DNA of 64,000 nt from positions 15,053,580 through 15,117,579 of the forward strand of contig OY720344.1 in NCBI GenBank assembly GCA_963082975.1. Direction: 5' to 3'. Position 1 is the stretch's first letter, and each line of letters starts with the position of its first letter. The notes below the pieces were generated by a model. That model made no database searches. It saw nothing but the letters and a program-made list of their open reading frames with translations, and was not told where the DNA came from. Positions 49,211 to 61,400 of the stretch are shown one piece after another. Source of the stretch: Labia minor (lineage: Eukaryota; Arthropoda; Insecta; Dermaptera; Spongiphoridae). A program made the position numbers and the translations under genes.

Positions 49211-50352
49211 ATTGATAAGGAATATTACGTTCTACACAAGGAGACTTGCATCAAACACAAATTACCTTACGATATTATATCCAAGCAATATTTGGCAAAT
49301 TAAAAACAAAAAAACAAAAAAAAAAAATTAATATTAGTTATCGAAATAAGATAATTTAGAATAAAAAAAAAAAAATGTTTATGTTGATATTTTTATCTAA
49401 TGTTATATTAAAATATACCCCCCCTATGTAAATTTCATATTCATTTTCAATCATATTAATAATATACATTAAATTCAATTTTATTTCTTCATAAATAACA
49501 AAAATAATATTATTATCAGATGTCGTAAATTTAAATATTTAGATACTCCCAGTATATTTTTTTTTTTTATTTCAAGTTTAATACGACTAAAGGTAGTTTC
49601 AGGAGTTTAAGCAATAAATTATTTATTGGATTATAATGGGATTTTATATTTTTAAAGATAAAATAGTTTTTTTTTTCTTTACTTTGCTAACCCAAGAAGC
49701 GATAACTTAATGGCGAAATTTGTAAACAAGTAAGTATTTAGATATCCTTCGAATTACTAATTATTCTTAAACATTAATTAATTAATTAAATAATTAATAA
49801 TTTAGTTGATCTTATAAAAATTAATCAATGAAAAAAAAAAAATTAAGAAAAAAGAAAAACTTAAAATTTCAAGATATTTTTAATTTAATTTATTTTCATT
49901 ATTTACTTTCTGTTGTAATTTATTTTTATTAAAAAAAAATATTTTATTTAATTATTTATTTATATTATTATATTTATTAATTATATTTATTTAAAATTTT
50001 TTTTTAATTTAAAAACTTTTCTTATTGAACATTCATCAAACCAGATTGATTCAAATTTTGTATAAATAAATTCTAAGAAAATTCCTAGAAGTGTAGTAAC
50101 TAGAAAATGTATTATCTAGATCTTATAAATAAACATAAAATAAATAAATAAATAAATTTAATGAATAATCTTTAGTTTATGAAATTATATAGAATTTTCA
50201 AATATGATTGGAATTATAGTAAAACAAAAATATAAATAACATAAATATACCTACATGCATATATTCCAAAATGTAAATAAGTTAATTAAATTAATATCAG
50301 AATAGTTTTTAATGTTAGTTTTCGAAGGATAAATCCAATTTCTTAATTATAA

Positions 50353-52611
50353 TTTTTTTTTTTTTTTTTTTTTATTTAACTTCCAAAAATACACTAATTC
50401 CACATCTGCCTTATTTGAGGCAATAGAAGAACATTTACAGGTTAAAACTCAATATATACATAAAATATATACAATAAATAATAGAGGAGTATTATGAGGG
50501 GAGGGTCAAGAAAGAAAGATATTAATGGGAGGGGGATAGGACAAGACAGGATTAAGAAAGGAAAATAGGTGTTGAGGATATTATGAGGACAAGTAGAGAA
50601 GATGGAGCGATTCACTTGGATCAATCCGTTGGCCCATTAGTCGAAGGAGAATTGAGTCTGTCGTGTATCAAGTCGTTAGGTCTAAGTCTTTTTAGTCTTC
50701 TGGTTAGTCCTTGTGTGTCAGTAAGTTGTCTCGCTTTGTCGTTAACATGGTTTTGAAGTCTGTTGAGGTAGCGTATGCTGTTTAACTGCACCTCCTCCGC
50801 CACAGTTCTAACATTGAGATCTCCATGGATTATCTTATTAGATATGTACCATGGAGCGTTGACCATTGCCCTCAGTGTCTTGTTTTGGAATTTCTGTATT
50901 ATGGACATATTAGCATTGCTCGTTGTTCCCCATAATTGAATACCATATGTCCATATTGGTTTGATCAGCATATTGTATACCAATAGTTTGTTGTCTAAAG
51001 TCATTTTAGATTTGCGTCCTATCAGCCAATATAGTTTGTGTAGTTTTAATTGTAATTGTTTTTTTTTTGTCCGTATGTGAATTTCCCAAGTCAGTCTTCT
51101 GTCTAAGTGCATACCCAAGTATTTTACTGTCTTTTTAATTGGGATTTTTTTGTCGAGTTCAACAGCCGGGCAGGTCGCTTTATTTAGTGTAAATGTCAGG
51201 TGTGCTGACTTTTCTTCATTAGCTACGATTCTCCATTTGTGAAGCCACAATTTAATTAGATTTAGATTTTGTTGGAGAATCGCAGACGCAGTTGTTGGGT
51301 CCGCGTGTGAGGCAAGTACAGCAGTGTCGTCGGCGAAGGTGGCTACAGTCGTTTGTGGTCCAATGGGTAAGTCGTGTGTGTATAGTAGGTATAAAAAAGG
51401 TCCCAGTACGCTACCCTGCGGAACTCCAGATCTAATGGGACAGACAGAGCTATAAGAGTCACCCACCCTCACTCGGAAGGACCTTCCCGCAAGATAAGAT
51501 CTGATTACCCTGTAATAGATTAAGGGAACCATACCCTTAACTTTTAGGAGTAGCCCTTCGTGCCAGACCCTGTCGAAAGCCTGCGAGATATCCAGAAACA
51601 CAGCCGAGCAGAATCTCCTATTTTCAAGATCGTCATTAATGACCCTAACAATTCTATGTATCTGCTCAATCGTGCCGTGCCCCTCTCTAAAACCAAACTG
51701 ATGATCAGGGATAACGTTATTAGTATCAAGAAAAGGCTTAAGCCTCCCCAATAGCACTCTCTCAAACAGCTTGGACAGAGTCGGCAGCAAACTTATGGGT
51801 CTGTAGGAGATTACCTCCTCTGGTGTCTTGCCAGGCTTCAGAATCATTAAGATGTCTGCGTTTTTCCACTTGTTAGGGAAGTAACCTAATCTGATAATTG
51901 AATTGAAAATATGGCTTATCAAAAGAACTGCCTTATCAGGCAGTTCTTTTATCATTCTACCAGTAATTAGGTCATTTCCTGGAGCCTTTCTTGGTTTAAT
52001 GGTCTGTCGTATAAACTGTTTAATTTCTGAAGGTTTTATTTTTTTAAAATTTGTCATAGTATAGTTGTGAGTGTCAAAATTTAGAATTGATTGGAAGTTT
52101 TCGTCGGTATTGTCTGTAGGGGGATGTGGAGTAAAGACATTTATCAGGTGTTTAGCAAAGGTAGCCACCTTCTCGTTGTCGTTTCTGGCCCAACTGTTAT
52201 CCTGTCTACGTAAGGGGGGGATTCTAGTAATGGGTTTTTTAAGTTTTTTGGTTACCTTCCAAAGAGAGTAGTCAGTATCGATGTCGGGAGTAAGATTTTT
52301 AAGAAAATTCTGGATACCTTGATTTTTATCGATGGCCAGAAGACTCTTAATGTCCTTTGTAAGTTTATTTAATTGTGTCTTAATTGTTGGAGCTCTATGA
52401 AGTTGCCATTGTCGTCTTAGTGTTTTTTTTTTGTCAATTAAATGTTTTATGTTAGGGGGAATCTTGTGTTTGTACTCTCTCTGAAAGTAAGTCGGTGTGC
52501 AGTCTGTAGCAGTTTTGCAAATGAGCTTAGTGAGATTTTGAGTAATTATAATTAATTGATATGATAAAATAGATTCTGCTACTTTCAAAATTGTTTTATT
52601 GAAGAGTATCC
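50353..52611 (-). mobile_element. Jockey-clade non-LTR retrotransposon, 5'-truncated
   Basis: Minus-strand LINE with a poly(A) tail (T-run 50353-50373 on the plus strand), an AATAAA-like signal just before it, a 3' UTR of about 250 bp and an open RT frame. The endonuclease and ORF1 are missing, so it is 5'-truncated, the usual outcome of target-primed reverse transcription. TATAATTTT lies directly beyond the 5' end (52612-52620), and the same string occurs at the start of the tail (50348-50356), so a 9-bp target duplication is likely though partly masked by the T-run. Confidence 0.88.
50621..52588 (-). CDS. Jockey-clade reverse transcriptase (partial ORF2, N-terminus missing)
   Basis: A 655-codon open frame; it extends upstream without a stop to about 52619. 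It opens at a TTG rather than an ATG because the true ORF2 start is lost. An N-terminal linker is followed by the RT domain: KAPGNDLITG region (residues about 203-212), SYRPISLLPTLSKLFERVL, HQFGFREGHGT, motif A FLDISQAFDRVWHEGLL with catalytic Asp, motif B SGVPQGSVLGPFLYLLY, motif C FADD with the catalytic Asp pair, then YLGMHLDRRLTW (thumb side). The C-terminal part with KPIWTYGIQLWG and NAPWYISNK is typical of Jockey elements. No frameshift or internal stop was found, so the insertion is probably young. Without the AP-like endonuclease this copy cannot move by itself. It would make cDNA from LINE RNA at nicked target DNA in the nucleus. Confidence 0.93.
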   Translation of the reverse strand: MKVAESILSYQLIIITQNLTKLICKTATDCTPTYFQREYKHKIPPNIKHLIDKKKTLRRQWQLHRAPTIKTQLNKLTKDIKSLLAIDKNQGIQNFLKNLTPDIDTDYSLWKVTKKLKKPITRIPPLRRQDNSWARNDNEKVATFAKHLINVFTPHPPTDNTDENFQSILNFDTHNYTMTNFKKIKPSEIKQFIRQTIKPRKAPGNDLITGRMIKELPDKAVLLISHIFNSIIRLGYFPNKWKNADILMILKPGKTPEEVISYRPISLLPTLSKLFERVLLGRLKPFLDTNNVIPDHQFGFREGHGTIEQIHRIVRVINDDLENRRFCSAVFLDISQAFDRVWHEGLLLKVKGMVPLIYYRVIRSYLAGRSFRVRVGDSYSSVCPIRSGVPQGSVLGPFLYLLYTHDLPIGPQTTVATFADDTAVLASHADPTTASAILQQNLNLIKLWLHKWRIVANEEKSAHLTFTLNKATCPAVELDKKIPIKKTVKYLGMHLDRRLTWEIHIRTKKKQLQLKLHKLYWLIGRKSKMTLDNKLLVYNMLIKPIWTYGIQLWGTTSNANMSIIQKFQNKTLRAMVNAPWYISNKIIHGDLNVRTVAEEVQLNSIRYLNRLQNHVNDKARQLTDTQGLTRRLKRLRPNDLIHDRLNSPSTNGPTD

Positions 52612-52620
52612 TATAATTTT

Positions 52621-53670
52621 AAATAATAAAAAAAAAGATATAATTCTTAATCTACATGAGATGATTAAAATTTCGATTTGATATTGGAAAAATATTAAGC
52701 ATATAACTGATATTTTAATTAAATATTTATTAAGGTCTAATTAAAACTTTTCCCGATTCTAAGAATAGTATTCAATTTTTAAGACCTTTAACTTTTATTT
52801 TAAGTAAAAGTAAAAAAAAAAGTAATGTTAGTCTTAAAATTAGGATTCGGTTCACAGGTAAGATCTACGTATCAAAGTGTACCGATTGTAAAGTTTCGCT
52901 AACAAAACATTTTCGTGTTTTCGATAGCAATCAGAACGACTTTCATAAAGATACCACCAGAATTAGGATTGGGTTGGTTTTAAAATGAGGTGTACCATTG
53001 TGGAAAGCATCTGCTTTCTTCTCTAAAGCATTCATTGTATTGATCTTGATGTCCAAGTCGCATACAAAAACAAAAGATAAGCTAGAAAAGAAAGAGAAAA
53101 GGGAGAGGGGGGAGGGGGAGAGTAGGGAAAACTGGCATAACACTTTACGAAGTTGATTTGAGTTTGTAGCTGGTGACACGGGACGCATAACAAATTCCTC
53201 ATTTGACGGAGGCCAGTCGAAAACATGTCTTTATTTCCATTTGTCTCTCAAGCAGATCAGTCTACATTCAAATATGAAAATTTATTCAATTTTGATTTCC
53301 TTTGTTTGTAAATTTGTTTTTCCTCTTCAGGGTAGTAAATCCTCTTTGAATATTTTCAATAAAAGCTTTTTTATGAACTTTATTTATAAACAATAGATCC
53401 TACTATAATACGAATAAATAAGTTGAAGTATCTCTAAATGAGACTAACAGTTTTTAATTTTTAATTTTTTATCTTTTATCCTTTTTAATCCTCAAAAATT
53501 ACTTATTTACTTATTACAAATTCTAATTGTTAATTTTATCAAATAATAAAAATCAAATTATTATTTTATTATAAAATTAATAAATGAATGATGAAAATTC
53601 TGTTTTATCAATTTATTATCTTTATTTCATTTTCTAATCCTAAACACCTTCATACAGGCTGATTGATGGT
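52621..53670. other. AT-rich stretch with one balanced island
   Basis: No gene. An island at about 52850-53280 contains a purine-rich block (GAGAGGGGGGAGGGGGAGAG) near 53100 and overlapping short frames without splice support. Confidence 0.55.
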
Positions 53671-53810
53671 TTTTTTACTTTCCCGCATACTTTGTATAAG
53701 GGAAGTATTGGAATCGTCAAAAATTTCGACTTCGAGATTTTGATAGATCTTGACGTTTTAGACCTCCCTGAGTCGGAAAATACCATTTTTGGAATTATGT
53801 CTGTGTGTGT

Positions 53811-53855
53811 GTATGTATGTATGTATGTATGTATGTATGTATGTATGTATGTATG

Positions 53856-53885
<30 letters not shown>
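53811..53885. repeat. (TATG)n microsatellite within HINE-C1
   Basis: About 18 uninterrupted units after a short (TG)n run. The matching tract in HINE-C2 (57790-57819) has only 7-8 units, so the length differs between copies. Confidence 0.92.
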
Positions 53886-53886
<1 letters not shown>

Positions 53887-54181
53887 TGTCTGTAAGCAAA
53901 TTTACTCAAAAACTAATCAAGCTATGACTTCGAAATTTTGTACACCGATATTATTCACAGTTTGTAGATTTCTATCAAAATTTCGTCAAAATCGGTTAAC
54001 CGGAAGTGGTACTTTACCTACAATGGTTGCGTTTACCTTTCAAGTAAAGTACCAGTTTGCTTCGAGATATTTGCTTCATATTTTGTATATAGATTTAAAA
54101 ATATGAAAAAAATTCAGATACCAAATTTCATCATGATCTGACTACCGGAAGTGATATTTTACCTATACAAGTAGCGTTTCC

Positions 54182-54697
54182 TTTTTACCGACCGACGATA
54201 GTAAGGGAGGTATTGTTTTCACACCAAATTTCACCTGTGGATATTTTTAGGTACATATCTCCACGAATCATGCATTTTCTTAACAGAAAAAAGTATTTTT
54301 AGCATGATGTCTGTCCGTCCGTCCGCTGTGTGTCCGTAGAGATGTGTACAGCTTGAACGGCTCAACGGATTTTGATGAAATTTGGTATATTTACTTAATG
54401 CATCAGTATGATGAATGGATCAACTTTTGGTGCAAATCCGGAAACCGGAAGTGCTAGTATTGCCGATCGAAGAGAGGAAGTGAAGGGTTATTTTCATATC
54501 AAATTTCACGTGAAGGCATATCTCCACGTGTTATGCACTTTGTATTGGTTTTATCCTCGAGAAAAATCATCTTCATTAGTTTTTTCTTAATTTAAAATTA
54601 TATGACGTCACCCCGCACTTCATGACGTCACAGCCAGCCCTTATATATTATAAATAAAATAAAATTAAAAATATTTATATTATATCCATATCTGTTT
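54182..54697 (+). mobile_element. HINE-A4: HINE-A inserted in HINE-C1, 3' end missing
   Basis: Starts TTTTT plus ACCGACCGACG (54187-54197) and follows A2/A3 through the TCCGTCCGTCC minisatellite, the TGACGTCA pair and ATATCCATATCTG. Homology then stops, with no right subterminal repeat or hairpin. It was either truncated after insertion or is a recombinant with the outer element. Confidence 0.7.
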
Positions 54698-54815
54698 TTT
54701 TTACATTTAAAATATCAGTTAACCGGAAGTAGCACTTTATTACATTCTAAATATTCATTCACAACTCTTTATACCTATTTATATGCGGGAAAGTCTAGGG
54801 GAGTACACTCCCGCT

Positions 54816-55654
54816 TATTAACTTAAATATCAAATACTAATTTTCTTTCAAAAAAAGTTTTATAAAAAAAAAAAATATAAAGATACACATATTGTTAAGT
54901 AAATGTGAAACAAATTTTTCAGTTTCAATTTCGGGTTTTGAAAAATAGATTTAAAAGGGAATTTTTTTTTTCAAAATTATCCATATTGAACTTTCTCAAT
55001 ATCCTTTCTTATTTTAAATAAAATAAAACTCGAAAATTGCAAGGTTCGTTAAAATTTACCCTGAATTTTATTTTGGGTATGAATATTAACTTATAATTAA
55101 AAAAAACAAATAAAATTTAAAATTATTGTAAAAATAATTGTAAAAATTTATCCATAATTAAAATTGTTTGAAAATTTTATTTGTTTTTTTTAATTAATAG
55201 CCAAATATTAAATTAAAAAGAAAATAAATTATTTTAGATCTTGAGACAGAATACTTTGATAGAATACGATTCAGGCCTCAGAAATTAATCAAAGATATGT
55301 TTTGAAAATAAGAAATTAGCAAAAAAACAACAACAAATTACTGAAATTATTATAAAGAACGATAAAAAATTAAAAGAAACGAACGACAGAAAAACAAATA
55401 AATAAAAGATTCCAAAACAAAATGGATTCTAATATCGAGAGACTAAAAACGAAACATGGATTGTATTGAATGGAAATATCAAGGCAAGTATAAATAAAAT
55501 TTTGAACACAGGCAAAAGAACTGTCCCTTATTTTGAAAATCAAAGATAGAAAGAAAATTCAATAAAATATTTTGAAATCTAGTGCGAAAACTTTTAAACA
55601 CATATATACCCTGAAATAGGAGCCACTCACAAGCCAAAGCGATTAACTCCACAT
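54816..55654. other. AT-rich gene-free stretch
   Basis: No gene; A/T-rich. The 98-codon minus-strand frame at 55479-55775 runs across the piggyBac MITE and is discounted. Confidence 0.6.
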
Positions 55655-55658
55655 TTAA

Positions 55659-55740
55659 CACGTTCCCGCCGGCTTGTACCACCGGTGGCTCATGCCGCCA
55701 CATAATATAAATAGACAAATGTGGAGCCGGCGGGAACGTG
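55659..55740. mobile_element. piggyBac-type MITE, 82 bp
   Basis: Perfect 16-bp inverted ends CACGTTCCCGCCGGCT, each flanked by TTAA (55655-55658 and 55741-55744), the diagnostic piggyBac target site. An internal ACCACCGGTGG palindrome follows the left end. No coding capacity. Confidence 0.88.
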
Positions 55741-55744
55741 TTAA

Positions 55745-55969
55745 AGAAACTGAGAAAATGAAGCCCAAAGTTCACAGCTTATAGGAAATTCAGGGTTATT
55801 GATTACAGAAAAATGTATATTGCATTGCAATATTAAGATTATCAAGTTCATTATTCACTTCATATGTTGCAGATTACATTACATTACATTATATTACTAG
55901 CAAAATTTTAGAAATTATCGGTTTGGCTTCTGAGTGGCACATATATGAAAATATTTTTATTTAATAATA

Positions 55970-56007
<38 letters not shown>

Positions 56008-57626
56008 CCAATTATTTTCAATTATAGCTTCTTATTTATATTAATAATTTGATATTAATATCTAACTAATTGAATAAATGAAAAATTCAATATATAAATA
56101 ATAATTCTACGAGTATATTCTATTAATATATATATTTTATATATTTAAATTGAAACACCCACATCTATTCTCAATAAACTCCGACTCGATATATTAATAA
56201 AAATATGAAAACCAAATTGATCAAATGATTTACATTTTGAATGAATTTATTAAAAAAATAAATATTGAAAAAATATATTAAAATCTGTGTATAGTGAGAT
56301 TTTTTTTATCAATAACGAAAATTTTTTTTTTTAATCTAAACTTCTTACCCCCAATTATATTTCATCAAAGTTCTTTGATTAAAGAATTCGTCCAAATGGA
56401 CCTACTCTATCAATACATTTTTATTTTAATTCCTCTCTATAATATTTCTTTCATCTTTTTCAAATAATTTAAAAATTATTTAGAAAAATGGAATCTAAAA
56501 ACCTGACAAATCATTAAAATGATGTAAATCATTTGAATATTTGTTATAAATTAATATTTTGGAGACTTTTTTACAAAAATAAAAGTTTTTACAACTTTTT
56601 TTTATTTAACTATTTAAAATGTTAGCCATTTTTAAATAATAAATAATAAATAATATTATATTCTATTAAAAATTTATAAAAGTCTAGCTAATTGATTTTG
56701 CTTCCATTTACCCTTATCATTAATTTACAAGAGCTAAAAATATTTGACACTAGTAAATAAGTAAATCTTTACTAGGAAATAGCAATCGATATTTGTTAAT
56801 TTACAATAAGGTGACCTGGGTGTTATTATTTCATTACAATTTGATAATACTTTTTCATTACATATTGGATCATCTAATAAATATTGTGAAAATCGATTTA
56901 GATAATGTAAAACCACAATATCAAGAAATATTGATGAGCTTTCTAACTTTATAATTTGAATTACTTTTATTTATCTCTTGTTTTAATAAATTTTATATTT
57001 CTAAATATTAGAAAATTATTTAATCTTGTAATGTTTATGTGAATTTTGAAAAAAAAAATTATTCTTTTTATTATGAATGTTGTTATAAATAAAATAACCG
57101 AAGATGAAAAATGAGGTGTTAATAAGGGATTGATTTATGGCTTGGAATGCATAAAAGTCTAAATGATATTTAGACACGCCATCACCCTCTTAAACAGGCG
57201 ATGGATTCTCTTCAAGATTGCCTCTCTCTTTCGATGGTCCATTGAGGGTTCCAAGATGAAATTCTGATGGATTTCTCGTAAGCTTTCGTGATGAGTCTTG
57301 AGAGAGGGTGTGATGGGTGGATGGGAGAGAAACCCTTGATAGAGGGAGGGAGAGGGGGAAGGTTGAGATGATGTCTGTCGTTGCTTTTTGTTCTCACCAA
57401 GGAAACACTCATAAATTCGCATGAATGAAAATTCGAACAAAATTCAATCACATATAACAAATGGAAATTTTTTTTTTTTATGAATCTTATTATTGAGTCG
57501 ATTCGATCCAAATTTATGATTCTTATCAATTTTATAATAAAAGTATAAGAAAAAAAAAATAAGATTTATTCGACGTTCTCATTTCATAACTTGTTGTTTA
57601 AAAAATACTCGAAGAGAAAAAAAATC
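55745..57626. other. AT-rich stretch with one balanced island
   Basis: No gene. A balanced island at about 57120-57440 lies just left of the nested transposon cluster; overlapping minus-strand frames there lack splice support. (ATA)n repeats lie at about 55976-56003. Confidence 0.6.
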
Positions 57627-57654
57627 TTCTAAATCAGGGCTTCTTAAACTTTTT

Positions 57655-57789
57655 ACTTTCCCGCATACTTCGTATAAGGGAAGTATTGGAATCGTCAAAA
57701 ATTTCGACTTCGAGATTTCGATAGATCTTGACGTTTTAGACCTCCCTGAGTCGGAAAATGCCATTTTTCGAATTATGTCTGTGTGTGTG

Positions 57790-57820
<31 letters not shown>

Positions 57821-58266
57821 TGTCTGTGAGCAAATTTACTCAAAAACTAATCAAGCTAGGACTTTGAAATTTGGTACACCGATATTATTCACAGTTTGTA
57901 GATTTCTATCAAAATTTCGTCAAAATCGGTTAACCGGAAGTGGTACTTTACCTACACTGGTTGCGTTTACCTTTCAAGTAAAGTACCAGTTTGCTTCGAA
58001 ATATTTGCTTCCTATTTTGTATATAGATTTAAAAATATGAAAAAAATTCAGATACCAAATTTCATCATGATCTGACTACCGGAAGTGACATTTTACCTAT
58101 ACAAGTAGCGTTAGGTGTAAATTATAAATATATATAATAGTGTTAAACCATTTTACTTTATAATTTAAATTAATTAGTTTGTTTATTTTTATTGTTGTTA
58201 AAACATAATAATAATAACCTAATTACCTATTTATATGCGGGAAAGTCTAGGGGAGGACACTCCCGA
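57655..58266 (+). mobile_element. HINE-C2: Helentron/DINE-1-like element inside the hAT element
   Basis: ACTTTCCCGCATA (57655-57667) directly follows the T-run of the hAT left end; TATGCGGGAAAGT (58234-58246) and hairpin GGGAG-GACA-CTCCC (58251-58264) close it. It is nearly identical to HINE-C1 through the core up to GTAGCGTT, then continues with about 100 bp that C1 lacks. Insertion in a T tract without a target duplication fits Helentron behaviour. Confidence 0.8.
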
Positions 58267-58433
58267 TTTATTTATATAGCGACCCCCTTCAAGGAAATTT
58301 TAAACGACCCCCTCCTCCATATAATGAAATAATAATATATATTAACCGTAGATGTAGATGTAATATCGCACTATTTTACAATGTAAATAAAATAAGGATT
58401 AAAAAATACATACCCATTCATTTCACATATATA

Positions 58434-61400
58434 TCTATATATATAAAAAAAGGTTTTTGTCTGCACATTGCTCAGAATTTAAAAATTTTTGCATATCTTC
58501 GCGTTTCATGACCTCTAGAATCCAAAAGTGACTTTAGAATTTTTCACGTCTGTCTGTCTGTCTGTCTGTCTGTCCGGAAAATTACTATTTTATAGACTCA
58601 GAATTGGCTGAACCGATTTCTTTGAAATTACATCACAATATTCTTATATACCTCTAGAGTAACATAGGCTATAAATTTTATTAATATCTTATCAATAACC
58701 GCAGAAATTAATTTTTTAAAGTTTATATAATTCTCCGTGTTGTTCATTCAAGAGCAGCTCGCGGCTCACTGTCGGCCTAGCGGAATCATTTCAAACAATG
58801 AATTATCATAGCGATTCCCAATCGAAGAATTATTATAATATTTCCCTTTTTATTTTAAATTCTAATATACAAATATCAATTCAATTAAATAATTTATTCT
58901 AAAAGTTCTCAATTTAATTAAAATATTTATTAGATCATATTTTTATCTTAAATTATTTTTTATTTAATTGAATATTTCTTCTTTTCTATAATATATATAT
59001 AATAATATATAAATTTTATCATTGAATAATAAAAAAAAATATTATTTAACCTGAATTAAAATGACTGAATTATATTATCTTTGTTTTTTATTTTAATTTA
59101 ATTACTCTATTATTAATTAACTATATATATATATATATATTATATAAAAATTAAAATATGATGATATAAAGTTGTTTTAAATTTTTGACATTTTTAAATT
59201 GGGTATATTTTTTAAATTTATTAAAATGTCTTTTTTATTTATTATGTTTAAAAGATTCATTTTTATTATGTGATATTAATAAAAAATAACGATGCTCTGT
59301 GCAAGTCGAATCATGTTGCACATAATTAAATAACAATTGCCAAACAAAGAATATAATATTTTTTTAAATTCTTATATTTAAATATCATTTCAATTAAATA
59401 ATTTATTCTAAAAGGTCTCATTTTAATTAATTTAATAAAATATTTAAATCACCATTCAATTTTTTATTAATAGGCTTCTTTTTTTATTTTTAATTTTTAA
59501 TAAATTCTCTTTGTTTGATATGATATTAATAAAAAATAATATTAAATTGTATATATAAATATAAAAATTAGAATATTTGAATATTTTTAAATTTTAACAC
59601 ATGTAATCAATCATATGCATTAAGAATGGAAAATTTTTAAAATCAACTTGCTATTAAATTCAGAAAAAAAATACTGATATATAGAATATATAGACTATTC
59701 GAATATAATTTAAAACTCTTTCTCTCCTTCTATTTTAAATTAAAAAAACGGAGTTTTAAGAAATTTAGATGCCATATGCAACATGGGTGGGTAAATGAAT
59801 TGGGCTGGAAGAGGAGGCAATTTATAATTTTCTTCTAATTCAGATTTAGGACAAATCGTACAACATTATATCAAATCTCGCTAAGAACATTCAATATTTT
59901 TGTACACAAAATATTCAGAATATTGGCTAAGCGTATCACTCACAATCAGTTTATATTGAAATTTATATAAATTAACAAAGTAAAAATATTTATTTGTTTA
60001 AATTTTATTATAATGAATCAAAAAAAATTAAATATATAGATCACATGATTAAGAGAAGCAAAAAACTTAACAGAAAATAACTGTTGGATGGAGGTCGGAC
60101 ATGACAGAAACTGTAAGCGAAATCTTCATATTGCGACGAATGATTTTCAAATCCCCTAGCACCACAGAATTTAAGTTTCTTTTAAGGAAAATAACTATGA
60201 TCTAAAAAAATTAATAAATGAACTTAATAATAAAAAAACAAATAAATCAATTAATTTAAATTAATACTATTAATGAATGTATATATTGGTCATTTATCTA
60301 TAGTTTTATACCGTTAATTTTTATAAATTGTCTCAAGTCTCTATTTTTGCATTTTCTCAAGTTTCATTGTAATTAAAAATATTCAATAATAATCTAGCAA
60401 TGAAAATAAAATACCAAAATGTAATGATCAAGAAATATTATACTCTATTTCACTATTATAACATATACAATACTTAAGAACCATAGGCGGAGGAAATATT
60501 AGGAGATATCATTGCGGGTTCAGGCCAAATCGACCAACATTAATTAAGATATTTTCATTATGACTGATATTAGGAAAAAAACCGCGAATTCAATATTTCT
60601 GTTCACTAATTATTTGTAGACTTTAGTAAAACATATGCATGACTCAATAGATCCGGATAAACTTTTTCAAATTTTCAATCTTCAAACTTGAAGGTAGTAA
60701 AGAAAGAATAAGATGAAGAAATCAATTGTAAAATGTTAGGTTACCCAGACGACTTAAATATAATAGGAGATTAGGAAATTGCAATGCAGATAGCGAGGAA
60801 AAATTAATGGAGGTTTGAAATTAATAGGGATAAGAAAAAATATTTAGTAACAAAGAGGAAGAGTATTAACATACAAAATCTTAAGATACAAAATGTAGAA
60901 TTTGAATATGTAGAAAAATTGAATGTAATCACGAAGGATAATAATATTTGAGAAGAATTTAAATCGGGGTTGCAATCGGGAAACGCCTGTTATCTTGCAA
61001 TAAAGAGGCTTATCTCTTCAAAATTATTATCAAAGGGAATATATAAAAAAATTATTTTGCCTGTTGCATTATATGGGTGGGAGGCATGGACTATGACCCT
61101 GGGAGATGAGAGTAGATTCAGAGTATTTGAGAATAGGATTCTTCCCTGCATTTATTGGCCAAAGAAAGATGAGGTCACCGGGTATGAGGGAGACTGTATA
61201 ACAAGAAATTGCATGGCCTCTCTGCATCTTCAGAAATAGTTATAAAAGGGAAAAAGCTGCGATAGGCAGGGCACGTGGCAAGAATGGGAGAGGAAAAAGA
61301 TATTGGTGGGAAGACCGATTGGAAAACGTCCGCTTGGAAAACCAATGACGCGTAGGAAGGGACGTAAGAGAGATGGAATAAGGGCTCAGGATAGGGACAC

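Larger units (their letters stand above)
45344..50352. other. AT-rich stretch with several balanced islands
   Basis: No clear gene. Islands lie at about 46190-46345, 47150-47480, 47580-47700, 48640-48870 and 48960-49210. The 46.2-kb island has overlapping frames on both strands (for example GPTAPSEIIPGGPMQISMRH on the plus strand), which cannot be resolved by eye. A (GA)n tract lies at 46068-46087 and long A runs at about 48012-48034. Confidence 0.55.
53672..54815 (+). mobile_element. HINE-C1: Helentron/DINE-1-like element interrupted by HINE-A4
   Basis: T-run then ACTTTCCCGCATA (53677-53689) at the left; its reverse complement TATGCGGGAAAGT (54782-54794) and hairpin GGGAG-TACA-CTCCC (54799-54812) at the right. 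The core carries a (TATG)n microsatellite (53811-53885) and two CCGGAAGTG blocks. Left-arm homology to C2 stops at GTAGCGTT (54178) where HINE-A4 begins, and right-end sequence resumes by about 54700. Frames reading through the TATG repeat give (MYVC)n peptides and are not genes. Confidence 0.78.

Noticed and set aside
53640-54106. Frames containing (IHTY)n or (MYVC)n peptides
   Set aside because: They are translations of the (TATG)n microsatellite of HINE-C1 in different frames and strands.
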